A stretch of 64,000 bases of DNA from Colocasia esculenta. Lineage: Eukaryota; Streptophyta; Magnoliopsida; Alismatales; Araceae. The notes under the pieces are model-generated. The model did not search any database. It had not been told where the DNA came from and was given only the letters and a program-made list of their open reading frames with translations. Numbering within the stretch: position 1 is the first letter of the stretch; the number at the start of each line of letters is the position of its first letter. The stretch spans positions 181,698,348-181,762,347 of the forward strand of contig CM024753.1 in assembly GCA_014218235.1 (NCBI GenBank). Direction: 5' to 3'. Positions 9,604 to 18,221 of the stretch are shown here, piece after piece. The position numbers and the translations under genes are program-made.

Positions 9604-11291
9604 ACGAGGAAGAAAGACGGTCATACCGGCACCTCTTGCTGGAGTTCAAAGACTGTTTTGCATGGACATACAAAGAAATGCCAGGCCTGGACCCCTCCGT
9701 GGCTGAGCATGAGTTGTCCATACTCCCCGCAGCGAAGCCGGTCAAGCAAGCCCAACGGCGAATGCGCCACGAGCTGGAGCTGAAAGTAAATGCCGAGGTG
9801 GACAGACTTCTCCAAGTCGACTTCACCGAGCCGTGCATCTATCCAACTTGGCTGGCCAATATAGTGCCAGTCAAGAAGAAGAACGGCGAAGTCCGGATCT
9901 GTATCGACTACAGGGACTTGAACAAAGCCTGCCCAAAGGACGACTTCCCGGTCCCGATCACGGAAACAATGATCGATATGACCACAGGGCATGAAGCACT
10001 GTCCTTCATGGACGGATCGTCGGGCTATAATCAAATCCGTATGGCTCCCAAAGATAAGGGTCATACCGCCTTCAGGTCCCCCAAAGGGATCTACAACTAT
10101 AAAAGAATGCCCTTCGGCTTGAAGAACGCCGGAGCCACCTACCAACGAGCCATGACCAAGATCTTCGGAGAAATGCTCCATGACTCGGTCGAGTGCTACG
10201 TTGATGATCTGGTCGTCAAGACCAAAAGGCGGGAAGACCACCTAGGAGACTTACGCCAGGTCTTCGAAAGGCTCCGCGAACATCAACTGAAGATGAACCC
10301 GATGAAGTGCGCCTTCGGCGTGTCGAACGGCAAATTCCTCGGCTTCGTTGTCAAATACCACGGGATAGAAATTGATCCCGTCAAAATCAAAGCTATCAGA
10401 GAGCTGCCGCCGCCGAAAACCTTAACGGAGTTGAAATCTCTCCAAGGAAGGCTGGTCTACATACGGCGATTCATCTCCAATCTTGCGGGCAGATGCGCCC
10501 CCTTCAGCAAATTGATGAAGAAAGGAGCCCCATTCATATGGGACCAAGAGTGCCAAGATACTTTCGAAGAAATCAAAGAGTATCTCCTTACTCCTCCCGT
10601 CTTGGGAGCCCCGGTGAAAGATAAGCCGCTCATCCTCTACATCGCGGCCATGGAAACGTCGCTGGGAGCGCTCTTGGCGCAAACAAATGAGGAAGGCAAA
10701 GAGCAGCCGCTCTACTACCTCAGTAGGATGCTCGTGGGTCCGGAGCACCGATATTCCCCAGTGGAGAAAGTGTGCCTAGCGCTGATATTTGCCGTCAAGA
10801 AATTACGGCACTATCTGCTAGCCCATCAAGTCAGCCTCATCTCGAGGATAGACCCGCTAAAGGCGCTCCTCACCCAACCTGTGTTGTCAGGAAAATGGGA
10901 AAATGGGCCCTCCTCCTCATGGAGTTCGATATCACCTTCGTCCCCCAGAAAAGCAATTAAAGGGCAAGGTATGGCGGATTTCCTGGCGGCGCATCCGCTC
11001 CCAGCAGGCTCTCCCCTCGAGTTCAAGCTCCCGGAGGAGGAAACGCTCTCATCCCCCCACGGGGAGGGGACCAAACAAAAAGAAGTCCCCGTTCAAGAAA
11101 GTGGGAATACTCTCTCCGTGGAGTTACCACATTGGGAACTCTACTTTGATGGCGCTTCCCAGGTGCTCAAGCAAACTGCCGGCACCACAACTTATACCTC
11201 CGGAGCGGGCATTGTCCTAGTGACTCCACAAGGGGGGAATACTGCACAACTCATGTGCACTCATGAAGCCGTTGACCAACAATCAGGCTGA
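9393..11291 (+). pseudogene. G1 reverse transcriptase and first RNase H part
   Basis: The RT frame is open from at least 9393, upstream of the gag-pro stop at 9603, and one frame behind it. It carries the full RT palm, with the YVDD catalytic motif near 10198, then an RNase H-like domain. Near 10885-10957 the sequence changes frame and changes back, so a stretch that should read on toward the fingers of RNase H is garbled. Near 11232 a run of six G has one base more than G3, which shifts the frame and ends this ORF inside RNase H. Overall order is that of Ty3/gypsy pol. Classified as broken because of these shifts. Confidence 0.85.
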
Positions 11292-12990
11292 ATATGAGGC
11301 GCTGATCGTGGGACTTCAACTGGCTGCCGAAATGGGCATCAAATGCATAAAAGTCTACGGAGACTCGCAGCTGGTCATCCGTCAAGTGCTGGGGGACTAT
11401 GAAGTTCGGAAAAAGGAACTGATCCCCTATCATGCCAAAGTAATGAAGCTCCGCGAGAGGTTCTATTTGTTCGAAATCGGACATGTCCCTAGAGGGCAAA
11501 ACTCTCAGGCGGATGCGCTAGCCAAACTGGCGTCCGCCCTAAAGCTTCCCCCTGAAGGGGAGTTGGGCATAACTGTCCGACATAGGAGGCTGATGCCCAG
11601 CGTTCTCGAGGATGACTCCGACCCAGAAAATGCTGAAGTCAGCACCCTCGAAGAAGAAGCCAGCCAAGAAGAAGACTGGCGCCAGCCGATCATTCAAATA
11701 AAGAACGGTTGGCTGCCTTCAGACCGGGCCGAAAGAGTCCAGCTCCTGCGGCGGGCCACATCATATCAAATGATCGGGGACCAACTATATCGGCTTGTCC
11801 ATGAAAAAGACAAGTCCGTCCTCCTCCGATGTCTCTCCCCCAGGGAAGCCAAAGTCATCATGCACGAAGTCCACTCTGGACTGTGCGGAGCCCATCAAGC
11901 GGGAGACAAAATGAAAATCAACATCAAGCTGAAAGGCTTCTTCTGGCCGACTATGTACACGGATTGCGTCCAATACGCCCGTACGTGTCATCAATGCCAG
12001 GTCTTCAGTTCGGTGCCAAGAAAGCCGCCGAACGAATTGCATCCAACTGCCCCTACATGGCCCTTTGCTGAATGGGGAATGGACGTCGTGGGACCATTCC
12101 CACCATCCTCCGGCGGCCACAAGTTTATCCTGGCAGCCACCGACTATTTCTCCCGATGGGCAGAAGCAGTCCCTCTCCGGGAGGTAACCGGGGTAGCCGT
12201 TGCCAAATTTGTCAAGCAACACCTGATTTACAGGTTCGGCACCCCTCATCGGATCGTATCAGATAACGGTACGCCCTTCAGAAACAAAACGATATATGCG
12301 TTGGCGGCCAAATTCCAGATAGATTGGAGGACGTCAACGGTCTACAACCCTCAAGCCAATGGTCTGGCGGAAGCCTTCAACAAGACCCTTTGCAAACTGC
12401 TTGCCAAGATAGTTGGCAATCGCAAACGTGATTGGGGGGAGAAGGTGCACGAAGCGCTCTGGGCATACCGGACGGTCTACAAGACCCCTACCGGATGTTC
12501 TCCCTTCTCTCTGGTGTACGGAGCGGAAGCCATGCTCCCCATCGAAATTGAAATGTCGTCCTACAGGGTCGCCGTCTATACCGGTCTTCAGCCCGAGGAG
12601 CGACAAGAAATAGAAGGAAGGTTGGAGGAATTGTCCGACCTAGAAGGCAAAAGGTTGGGAGCGTACAAACATCTCCAATCCTATCAAGCCCGCATGACTC
12701 GAGCCTACGACAAGCTGGTCAGGCCCCGTGTCTTCAAGAAAGGTGACCTCGTCATGGTCAAGCAAAGAGAAGTCATGGCAGGCAAATCAAGTGGTAAACT
12801 CCAGCCAAACTGGCGCGGACCGTACGTGGTCACTGGAGTGTATGAAGGCGGGGGATACACGCTGGCAACACATGCCGGCGATCGCCCCTTTCCACCACTA
12901 AATGGCAAGCATCTCAAAATGTACTTTGCCCCTGAGCATGAATTCCCCGGGCAGCAGCCCTCCGATCCCCTTATAGCCGAATCAGGCTAG
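11263..12990 (+). CDS. G1 second RNase H part and integrase
   Basis: 575 codons. It starts in the middle of RNase H, with an NNQAEYEAL motif and a GDSQLV motif carrying catalytic Asp. The integrase follows: HHCC zinc finger from about residue 201 to 242 (H, H, CHQC), and DDE residues in GMDVVG (about 273), VSDNG (about 332) and LAEAFN (about 369). A C-terminal WRGPY motif lies near 518. There is no chromodomain, which supports the Tat lineage. It would have been fused in frame to RT before the G-run insertion at about 11232. Confidence 0.9.
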   Translation: MKPLTNNQAEYEALIVGLQLAAEMGIKCIKVYGDSQLVIRQVLGDYEVRKKELIPYHAKVMKLRERFYLFEIGHVPRGQNSQADALAKLASALKLPPEGELGITVRHRRLMPSVLEDDSDPENAEVSTLEEEASQEEDWRQPIIQIKNGWLPSDRAERVQLLRRATSYQMIGDQLYRLVHEKDKSVLLRCLSPREAKVIMHEVHSGLCGAHQAGDKMKINIKLKGFFWPTMYTDCVQYARTCHQCQVFSSVPRKPPNELHPTAPTWPFAEWGMDVVGPFPPSSGGHKFILAATDYFSRWAEAVPLREVTGVAVAKFVKQHLIYRFGTPHRIVSDNGTPFRNKTIYALAAKFQIDWRTSTVYNPQANGLAEAFNKTLCKLLAKIVGNRKRDWGEKVHEALWAYRTVYKTPTGCSPFSLVYGAEAMLPIEIEMSSYRVAVYTGLQPEERQEIEGRLEELSDLEGKRLGAYKHLQSYQARMTRAYDKLVRPRVFKKGDLVMVKQREVMAGKSSGKLQPNWRGPYVVTGVYEGGGYTLATHAGDRPFPPLNGKHLKMYFAPEHEFPGQQPSDPLIAESG

Positions 12991-13031
12991 GGTTGGGCGC
13001 ATGCACCCATTTCAAAAAAAAAAAACAAGGG

Positions 13032-13100
13032 AAGGGACTGAAAATAGAGAGGTCCCGGCTGACTTGGTCGCTCCCCAAAAAGGGGTGCCCAAGGGCAAAA
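13032..13100 (+). ncRNA. Module-D hairpin, isolated copy
   Basis: Begins with the conserved leader GGGACTGAAAATAGAGA, then a stem formed by CTTGG and CTCCCC against AGGGG and CCCAAG. It is the same module as at 13902, 14532, 52411 and 52666, but without the three GAAAACCC hairpins. A long A-rich stretch follows (13100-13160). Placed 40 bp after the integrase stop. Confidence 0.5.
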
Positions 13101-13169
13101 GAGCCTATGAAAAAAGAGGGAAGAAAAAAAAAGAAGAAAAAAAAATCTTCCCCTCTATGAATTATGTTC

Positions 13170-13860
13170 TCCCTCTTGGTCAGCAAACCGTCCAGGTCGA
13201 CCAAGTCAAACCCTTTAGCCATAAACCCCCAGAAGGTCGGCTAAAACTCCTTCTTGGTCAGCAAACCGTCCAGGTCGACTAAGTCAAACCCCATAGCCAT
13301 AAACCCTCAGAAGGTCGACTAAAACCTCCTCCTTGGTCAGCAAACCGTCCAGGTCGACCAAGTCAAACCCTTTAGCCATAAACCCCCAGAAGGTCGGCTA
13401 AAACTCCTTCTTGGTCAGCAAACCGTCCAGGTCGACCAAGTCAAACCCTTTAGCCAATAAACCCCCAGAAGGTCGGCTAAAACTCCTTCTTGGTCAGCAA
13501 ACCGTCCAGGTCGACCAAGTCAAATCCTTTAGCCATAAACCCCCAGAAGGTCGGCTAAAACCTCCTCCTTGGTCAGCAAACCATCATGGTCGATCAAGTC
13601 AAATTCCTTAGCCAATAAACCCCCAGAAGGTCGGCTAAAACCTCCTCCTTGGTCAGCAAACCATCATGGTCGATCAAGTCAAATCCTTTAGCCAATAAAC
13701 CCCCAGAAGGTCGGCTAAAACCTCCCTCTTGGTCAGCAAACCATCCAGGTCGACCAAGTTAATCCTTTAGCCAACAAACCCCCAGAAGGTCGGCTAAAAC
13801 CTCCCTCTTGGTCAGCAAACCATCCAGGTCGACCAAGTCAAATCCCCTAGCCAAGGTTCC
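13170..13860 (+). repeat. Tandem mini-hairpin array of G1
   Basis: About nine copies of an 80-bp unit. Each unit holds two short hairpins: TTGGTC...GACCAA and TTAGCC...GGCTAA, with loops of about 20 bases containing AGCAAACC or ATAAACC. The loops vary less than expected and the stems stay complementary. G3 has a longer array with ATAGCC...GGCTAT stems. Small open frames here are by-products of the repeat. Confidence 0.85.
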
Positions 13861-13901
13861 TCAACCTCGCTTCGGATTCGAAAAAAAAAAAAGAAAAGAA
13901 A

Positions 13902-14117
13902 GGGGACTAAGAATAGAGATGTCCCAGTGGACTTGGTCGCTCCCCAAAAGGAGTGCCCAAGGGTAAAAATGCCCAAAAAATCCAGCTGAGGTGAAAACCC
14001 GAAAGGGCGCCTCAGGCAAAAATGGATAACCCCTCAACGTGAAAACCCGAAAGGGCGCGTTGAAAAAAGCTAGAGGGGGCTGGCTTCTGTGAAAACCCGA
14101 AAGGGCGCAGGAGTCAG
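13902..14117 (+). ncRNA. Candidate structured RNA module, G1 copy 1
   Basis: Leader GGGGACTAAGAATAGAGAT, a GTCC/GGAC mini-hairpin and a module-D stem (CTTGGTCGC with GTGCCCAAG, imperfect). Three hairpins follow, each closed around GTGAAAACCCGAAAGGGCGC: stem CTGAGG/CCTCAG (13986-14015), stem CAACG/CGTTG (14035-14062), stem CTTCTG/CAGGAG with a G-U pair (14084-14113). Inside each loop CCC-GAAA-GGG forms a GNRA-type tetraloop hairpin. The tetraloop is GAAA only on this strand, which suggests the sense RNA is the folded one. Confidence 0.65.
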
Positions 14118-14254
14118 TAAATAAATAAATAAATAAATAAAATCAAAATCAAAATCAAATCGTTACTTGTCAAGACATGTGTCGCGCAGCCAGCAAACAA
14201 AATACTAGGCCGTGCCTCTATTCTGCTTGATAAGAGAATCAAAATGGTGAATCA

Positions 14255-14455
14255 GGCCATCCTTTTGACCAATAAACCTCCATGGTCGGTCAAAACTCAA
14301 ACCCTTAGCCAGAAAACCCCAAGAAGGTAGGCTATCCCCTATTTGACCAATAAACCTCTGTGGTCGGTCAAGCCAAACTCTTTAGCCAGCAAACCAAAGC
14401 GGTAGGCTAACCGAAATTCCCTTAGCCAGCAAACCGCAATGGTGGGCTAAATCCG
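14255..14455 (+). repeat. Second mini-hairpin cluster of G1
   Basis: Hairpins TTTGACC...GGTCAAA (twice) and TTAGCC...GGCTA (three times), same loop words (AATAAACC, AGCAAACC) as the array at 13170. The stem bases differ from that array on both sides together, so pairing is kept. Confidence 0.7.
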
Positions 14456-14531
14456 AATGGGAGATCCCATGATCGATTGCCCCAGGGTCCGGCCCCGGGC
14501 CCTAGCAAAAAAAAGAAAAGAAAAGAGAAAA

Positions 14532-14746
14532 GGGACTAAAAATAGAGATGTCCTGGCGGACTTGATCATCCTCCAAAAAGGGATGTTCAAGGGCAAAAAG
14601 GCCCCACACCCAGCTGAGGTGAAAACCCGAAAGGGCGCCTCAGGCAAAAATGGGTAACCCCTCAGTGTGAAAACCCGAAAGGGCGCACTGGAAAAAGCTA
14701 GAGGGGGCCATCCCCGGCGAAAACCCGGAAGGGCGCTTGGGATGGT
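14532..14746 (+). ncRNA. Candidate structured RNA module, G1 copy 2
   Basis: Same order as copy 1. Module-D stem is CTTGATCATCC (14561-14571) with GGATGTTCAAG (14581-14591), one mismatch in eleven. The three capped hairpins have stems CTGAGG/CCTCAG, CAGTG/CACTG and CCATCCC/GGGATGG. Compared with copy 1, the second and third stems changed at both partners. The loop is again GAAAACCCGAAAGGGCG, or GGAAGGG in the third hairpin. Confidence 0.65.
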
Positions 14747-14789
14747 AATATGAAAAAAAAGATGAAGAAAAAAAAATCATCAAATCAAA

Positions 14790-15100
14790 GTTGGGTTGCT
14801 GGACAAAGCCCCGAGAAGGCCAACCCCGGCACCCAAAATGTTGCATCAGATCTTGAGGAATGCCACAAATGCAAAATTCAAGCAAAAGATGCCGAGAGCA
14901 AGCCTGGGAAAAGCCAATAAGGCAAATCTCAGGAAGAAGAAATACAAAATCAAGGTCGAGGAGCAAAGCCAGAAAAGGCAAGCCTTCCCGACTAAGAATC
15001 AAACTCAGGTTGCTGGACAAAGCCCCGAGAAGGCCAGCCCCGGCACCCAAGATGTTGCGTCAGATCTGGAAGAATGCCAGAAATTCAACATCCAATAACA
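14790..15100 (+). repeat. 80-bp direct repeat pair
   Basis: A unit with TTGCTGGACAAAGCCCCGAG followed by GGCACCC and a GTTGC/TCAGATCT stretch occurs at about 14796-14870 and 15003-15085. The frames across it are not conserved between the copies. Between 15100 and 15383 I see nothing further that I can name. Confidence 0.55.
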
Positions 15101-15383
15101 TCCCTCGAACCTACCGGTCCGAGAAACCGAGTAGAGCGCAGGACAAGTTAAGCCAAGAAACACGGCGTCCAAAAGGAGGAGTCTCAAATAAGACCCTCAA
15201 AAGGTTACCTGAGTGCAGACGAAGATTGCAACGATGTCAAAGAAAGGCATTGGCAGTAATCTAAAGTTTGTCATTCCTTGAATACAAGGTGCCCGAGACA
15301 AGCCCTCGGGGTAGCTGATGAAATACATACATCGGCCGAAAGCAAAAAAGGGACGAGAGGAACTACGGAGCCCCCCCTCCCTC

Positions 15384-15809
15384 TCACGAAGAGACATGGG
15401 GTCCTCCTCGGAGATCCGCCAGACTCGCCTGAAGAGCCAATAGCCTGGTCTGGGAATCCGCAAACTCCTGTTCCAAGGCTGTCGCCGCTGCCTCGGCCTC
15501 CGCCGCTCCCTCGGTCAGCGCCTGGTATGCGGCCTGACGATCGGCAAGACGCTTCGAGGCCTCCTCAATCGCCCGCTGGAAGCCAATAATATCGGCATGG
15601 CATTGAGCGCAACCTGCTCTCAAGGTCTCGACGCGGCTGAGCACGCCCCCTCTCTGTGAGCGAAGAGTCTCAAATCTCTGCTCTTTTAGGGCAACCTCTG
15701 CTGAAAGTTCCTGGATCTGGAGGCGGGTCGCCTCCTGGCATCGCTGCTTCACCTCGTCCCAAACAGTGTCGACGGCAGCCATCCAGGGGTCTCGTGGGAA
15801 GCCCATCAA
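15384..15809 (-). CDS. Antisense gene of G1, coiled-coil exon (3' end)
   Basis: About 141 codons ending at a stop at 15384. The protein is rich in Glu, Ala, Gln and Leu with heptad-like spacing over about residues 15-135, predicting a long coiled coil. G3 has the same kind of exon at 53193-53447, also the last exon of its antisense gene, and both begin with a similar short segment (Pro-Arg, then Val-x-x-x-Trp-Asp). I read this as the C-terminal exon of the spliced antisense gene whose N-terminus is the plant mobile domain at 18222-20051. Confidence 0.55.
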   Translation of the reverse strand: MMGFPRDPWMAAVDTVWDEVKQRCQEATRLQIQELSAEVALKEQRFETLRSQRGGVLSRVETLRAGCAQCHADIIGFQRAIEEASKRLADRQAAYQALTEGAAEAEAAATALEQEFADSQTRLLALQASLADLRGGPHVSS

Positions 15810-15900
15810 GTGATAGGCGCGGGTATTCCTGTAAAGGAACCCCTGACCCTTTCAAGGCTTGGGGGGCTACTCTCCTCCATGGCAGACCGCGCAAACCCCA

Positions 15901-16463
15901 TCAGGGTCTCCAGTACGCCGCCCTTGTCCACCATCTGGATGCTTTGAGGCTCACTCGGCCAAAGACGTTATGGCTCGGGAAAGGGGCAAACCCCACAGGC
16001 GATGCTGCGACAAAAGGTGGCAGGGGCACATCGCCGCCAGCGGCTGTCAAAGGTAGATGAATGTCAGCACGGCGCAGGAGCAACGGGGCTACGACCAAAG
16101 AAAAGATATGGGGGGCAGAAATACCTGTCAAAGACTCGCCGGCCACTGAAAGAAGTGGAGCCGTCACGGCACCACGAGGGGCCCCCTCTACCCCGGCCTG
16201 AGTCGCAGCCGAAGAAAAGACGGCCACTGAAGAACTCATCTCCATCATTTCCGCCACGATCTCGGCGCCACCTGCAGAAAGAATGAGCACGCTCGTCAAG
16301 CGGGATATTCCCCTTTGTCCCGGCGAAACCCGGGGTGAGCAATAAAAGAAGTCCGCCCTTGGGCAGATGCCCGTACCATCGTCTTCCCCAACTGTCCTCT
16401 CTAGAACTTCACCCTCCTCCCGCGGGGACCTGACGGGAAGCGCAGCCGGGGAAGCGATCGTCA
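15901..16463 (-). CDS. Antisense gene of G1, middle exon(s), low-complexity
   Basis: Open frame rich in Ala, Ser, Val and Pro. It starts right after a good splice acceptor (pyrimidine tract then TTGCAG) at about 16464. Exact exon ends are uncertain. Its place between the mobile-domain exon and the coiled-coil exon is the main reason to include it. Another probable exon lies at about 16900-17047 (acidic, Pro/Thr-rich, acceptor CTGCAG, donor GTGAGC). An exon with a basic SRKRR patch lies near 17210-17265. Confidence 0.35.
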
Positions 16464-17393
16464 CTGCAAGAGGAAAATGAAGTCATTTACCGCTTCCTCA
16501 AAAAAAAAAAAAAAGAGAGGAGGAAGAGGTGCAAAGGCAGTGTGGCGACTAAATGAAAGAACTAAGAGGTACTTACTGGCGCAGTGCAAAGCCCGCGGCA
16601 GGGCTCCTCCCTCGAGCAGGCCCGAGGCAAAGTCCGAGAAACTGGGTAGCTCATCCCTGGGGCCGGAGACTAATAAACTATGAATCTCCTGGAGGGAGGG
16701 TGTCAAGACAGCCCGATGCGCCGTGCCCGATGCGCCGTGTCCTCACCAGCGGACGCCGCCCCCGGCACGTACCCTGAGGAAGGAAATGAAGCGGTCAGAT
16801 GTTCAAGCTCATAGCTATAATAATGCGCCCAGGGCAAAGGAGGCAAAGGCACATATATATATATGTATGTGTACATGTGTGCGCTTGCCGCTCGCTCACC
16901 TGGTTCAGGTGGAGACGCCTGTGAGCCCCGTCGTGTCTGGGGACGGCGTCCCATCAAACGTGGGATTGTAATTGTCCTCGGCAGGAGGGGTAGGGCCCTC
17001 GCGCGGCGTTGCCCCGGCCACCTCCTCGCTCCCCGGAGTTTGCAAAGCTGCAGGAAGAGCGACAGGAAAATGAGAATCCCGATCAAAGAGGAAAGGAAAG
17101 AGGGGAGGAAAAACTCCCCTGTCTGGCGAAACAAAAGGCTAGGCCCACCTCCTCCAACCGAAACGGAAGGCTCGGGGGTCCCCTCCTAAGCGCCCGGCGG
17201 CGAGGAGCCGGCTTCCCTGCTCGCACGTCGCTTCCGACTGCGTGAAGTGTCGGGCTTCGGCAGCGCCGCCAAAGGAATAAAACTCTCTGCTCAATCCAGA
17301 AGCAAGGGGAGCCCAATCAAAAAGGGGGAAGAAATGAGGGGAGAGAAAAGAAGAAAAGCACAAACAGGCAACAACTACAATGGACAACGTACC

Positions 17394-18221
17394 GGTTGGC
17401 GCCTGGGAAAAGGGTGGCGGAAGCACCACCCGATCGAAAGGGACCTTCACAACCTTTCCTGCCTCGACAATGGCATCCCAGAAATGCTGCAAGGTGGTCC
17501 CGTTCTCGATCCAGCTAATAAACTCCCTTGGGCCGACGCGAGCAATTGAATGGCAGAGATGTCGCTCCCAAGCTCCCGACACATCATGAGGAATAAAAGC
17601 AGAAAGTGCCGTGTCTACTTGGTACCCACAGTCCAGCAAGAAGTGGCGCCACCAAAAGTAGACGAGGGGCGGCCCTCCGCTACCCCGAGAAGTCGTCGAA
17701 CTGCCCTCGGGACGCGCCAGGGGCTCTAAAGCCTCGACGCGAGCTTTGCGTTCCGCTGGATCGGTGACCTGTGCCTTCGCGCGACGGCGGCCTACAGTCG
17801 AGACTTTCCCAACAAGCTCCGGGAACTCCTGCCGGAGGAACTTCGACTCGATCGAAGAGACGGAGGCGCCCGCTCAGGACAAGTAAGCGCCTTCCGCCGC
17901 CTTCACTACATCGGCTCGTTCCCGGAACGCCTTATTATGCCGAGTCCACCACCGGGCATATAGTATGTCCACGCGACCATCCCGCCGCTGCCCGGGGATG
18001 AAGAACTCCTGAGATGGGTCGCGTCTGATAAAAAAGCACCACCAGCTAGAAGCCACAAGATGCCGATCCAGGCCCCTGTATGTCCTGTCAGGGAGTGCAA
18101 AATCTGCATTGGGAGGTACAGCCTGATCGTACCCAAAGTTGCGCGCGAAACGGTGGGGGAAGTATGGCTCCATAAACAAAGACCCCCCTTTACGGAAGAG
18201 CAAAATGCCGGGGCGAATGCA
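17394..18221 (-). pseudogene. Antisense gene of G1, continuation past two TGA codons
   Basis: The frame of the 18222-20051 ORF stays open beyond its TGA at 18222-18224. It is broken again by a TGA at 17874-17876 and runs on to a strong donor-like GGTACGT at about 17394. About 276 codons are read in the same frame. They include Trp/Tyr/Phe-rich segments typical of the C-terminal half of plant mobile domains. Codon use and lack of other stops over 0.8 kb argue that the two stops are recent, or are read through or edited. Confidence 0.55.

Noticed and set aside
13902..14746. Hammerhead or other known self-cleaving ribozyme
   Set aside because: Hammerheads occur in some plant LTR elements, but the CUGAUGA core is missing and the GAAA here caps a CCC/GGG stem instead.
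16703..17134. Transmembrane env-like protein on the minus strand
   Set aside because: The hydrophobic start is intron-like sequence with a pyrimidine tract before an acceptor; no signal for an envelope protein remains when spliced.
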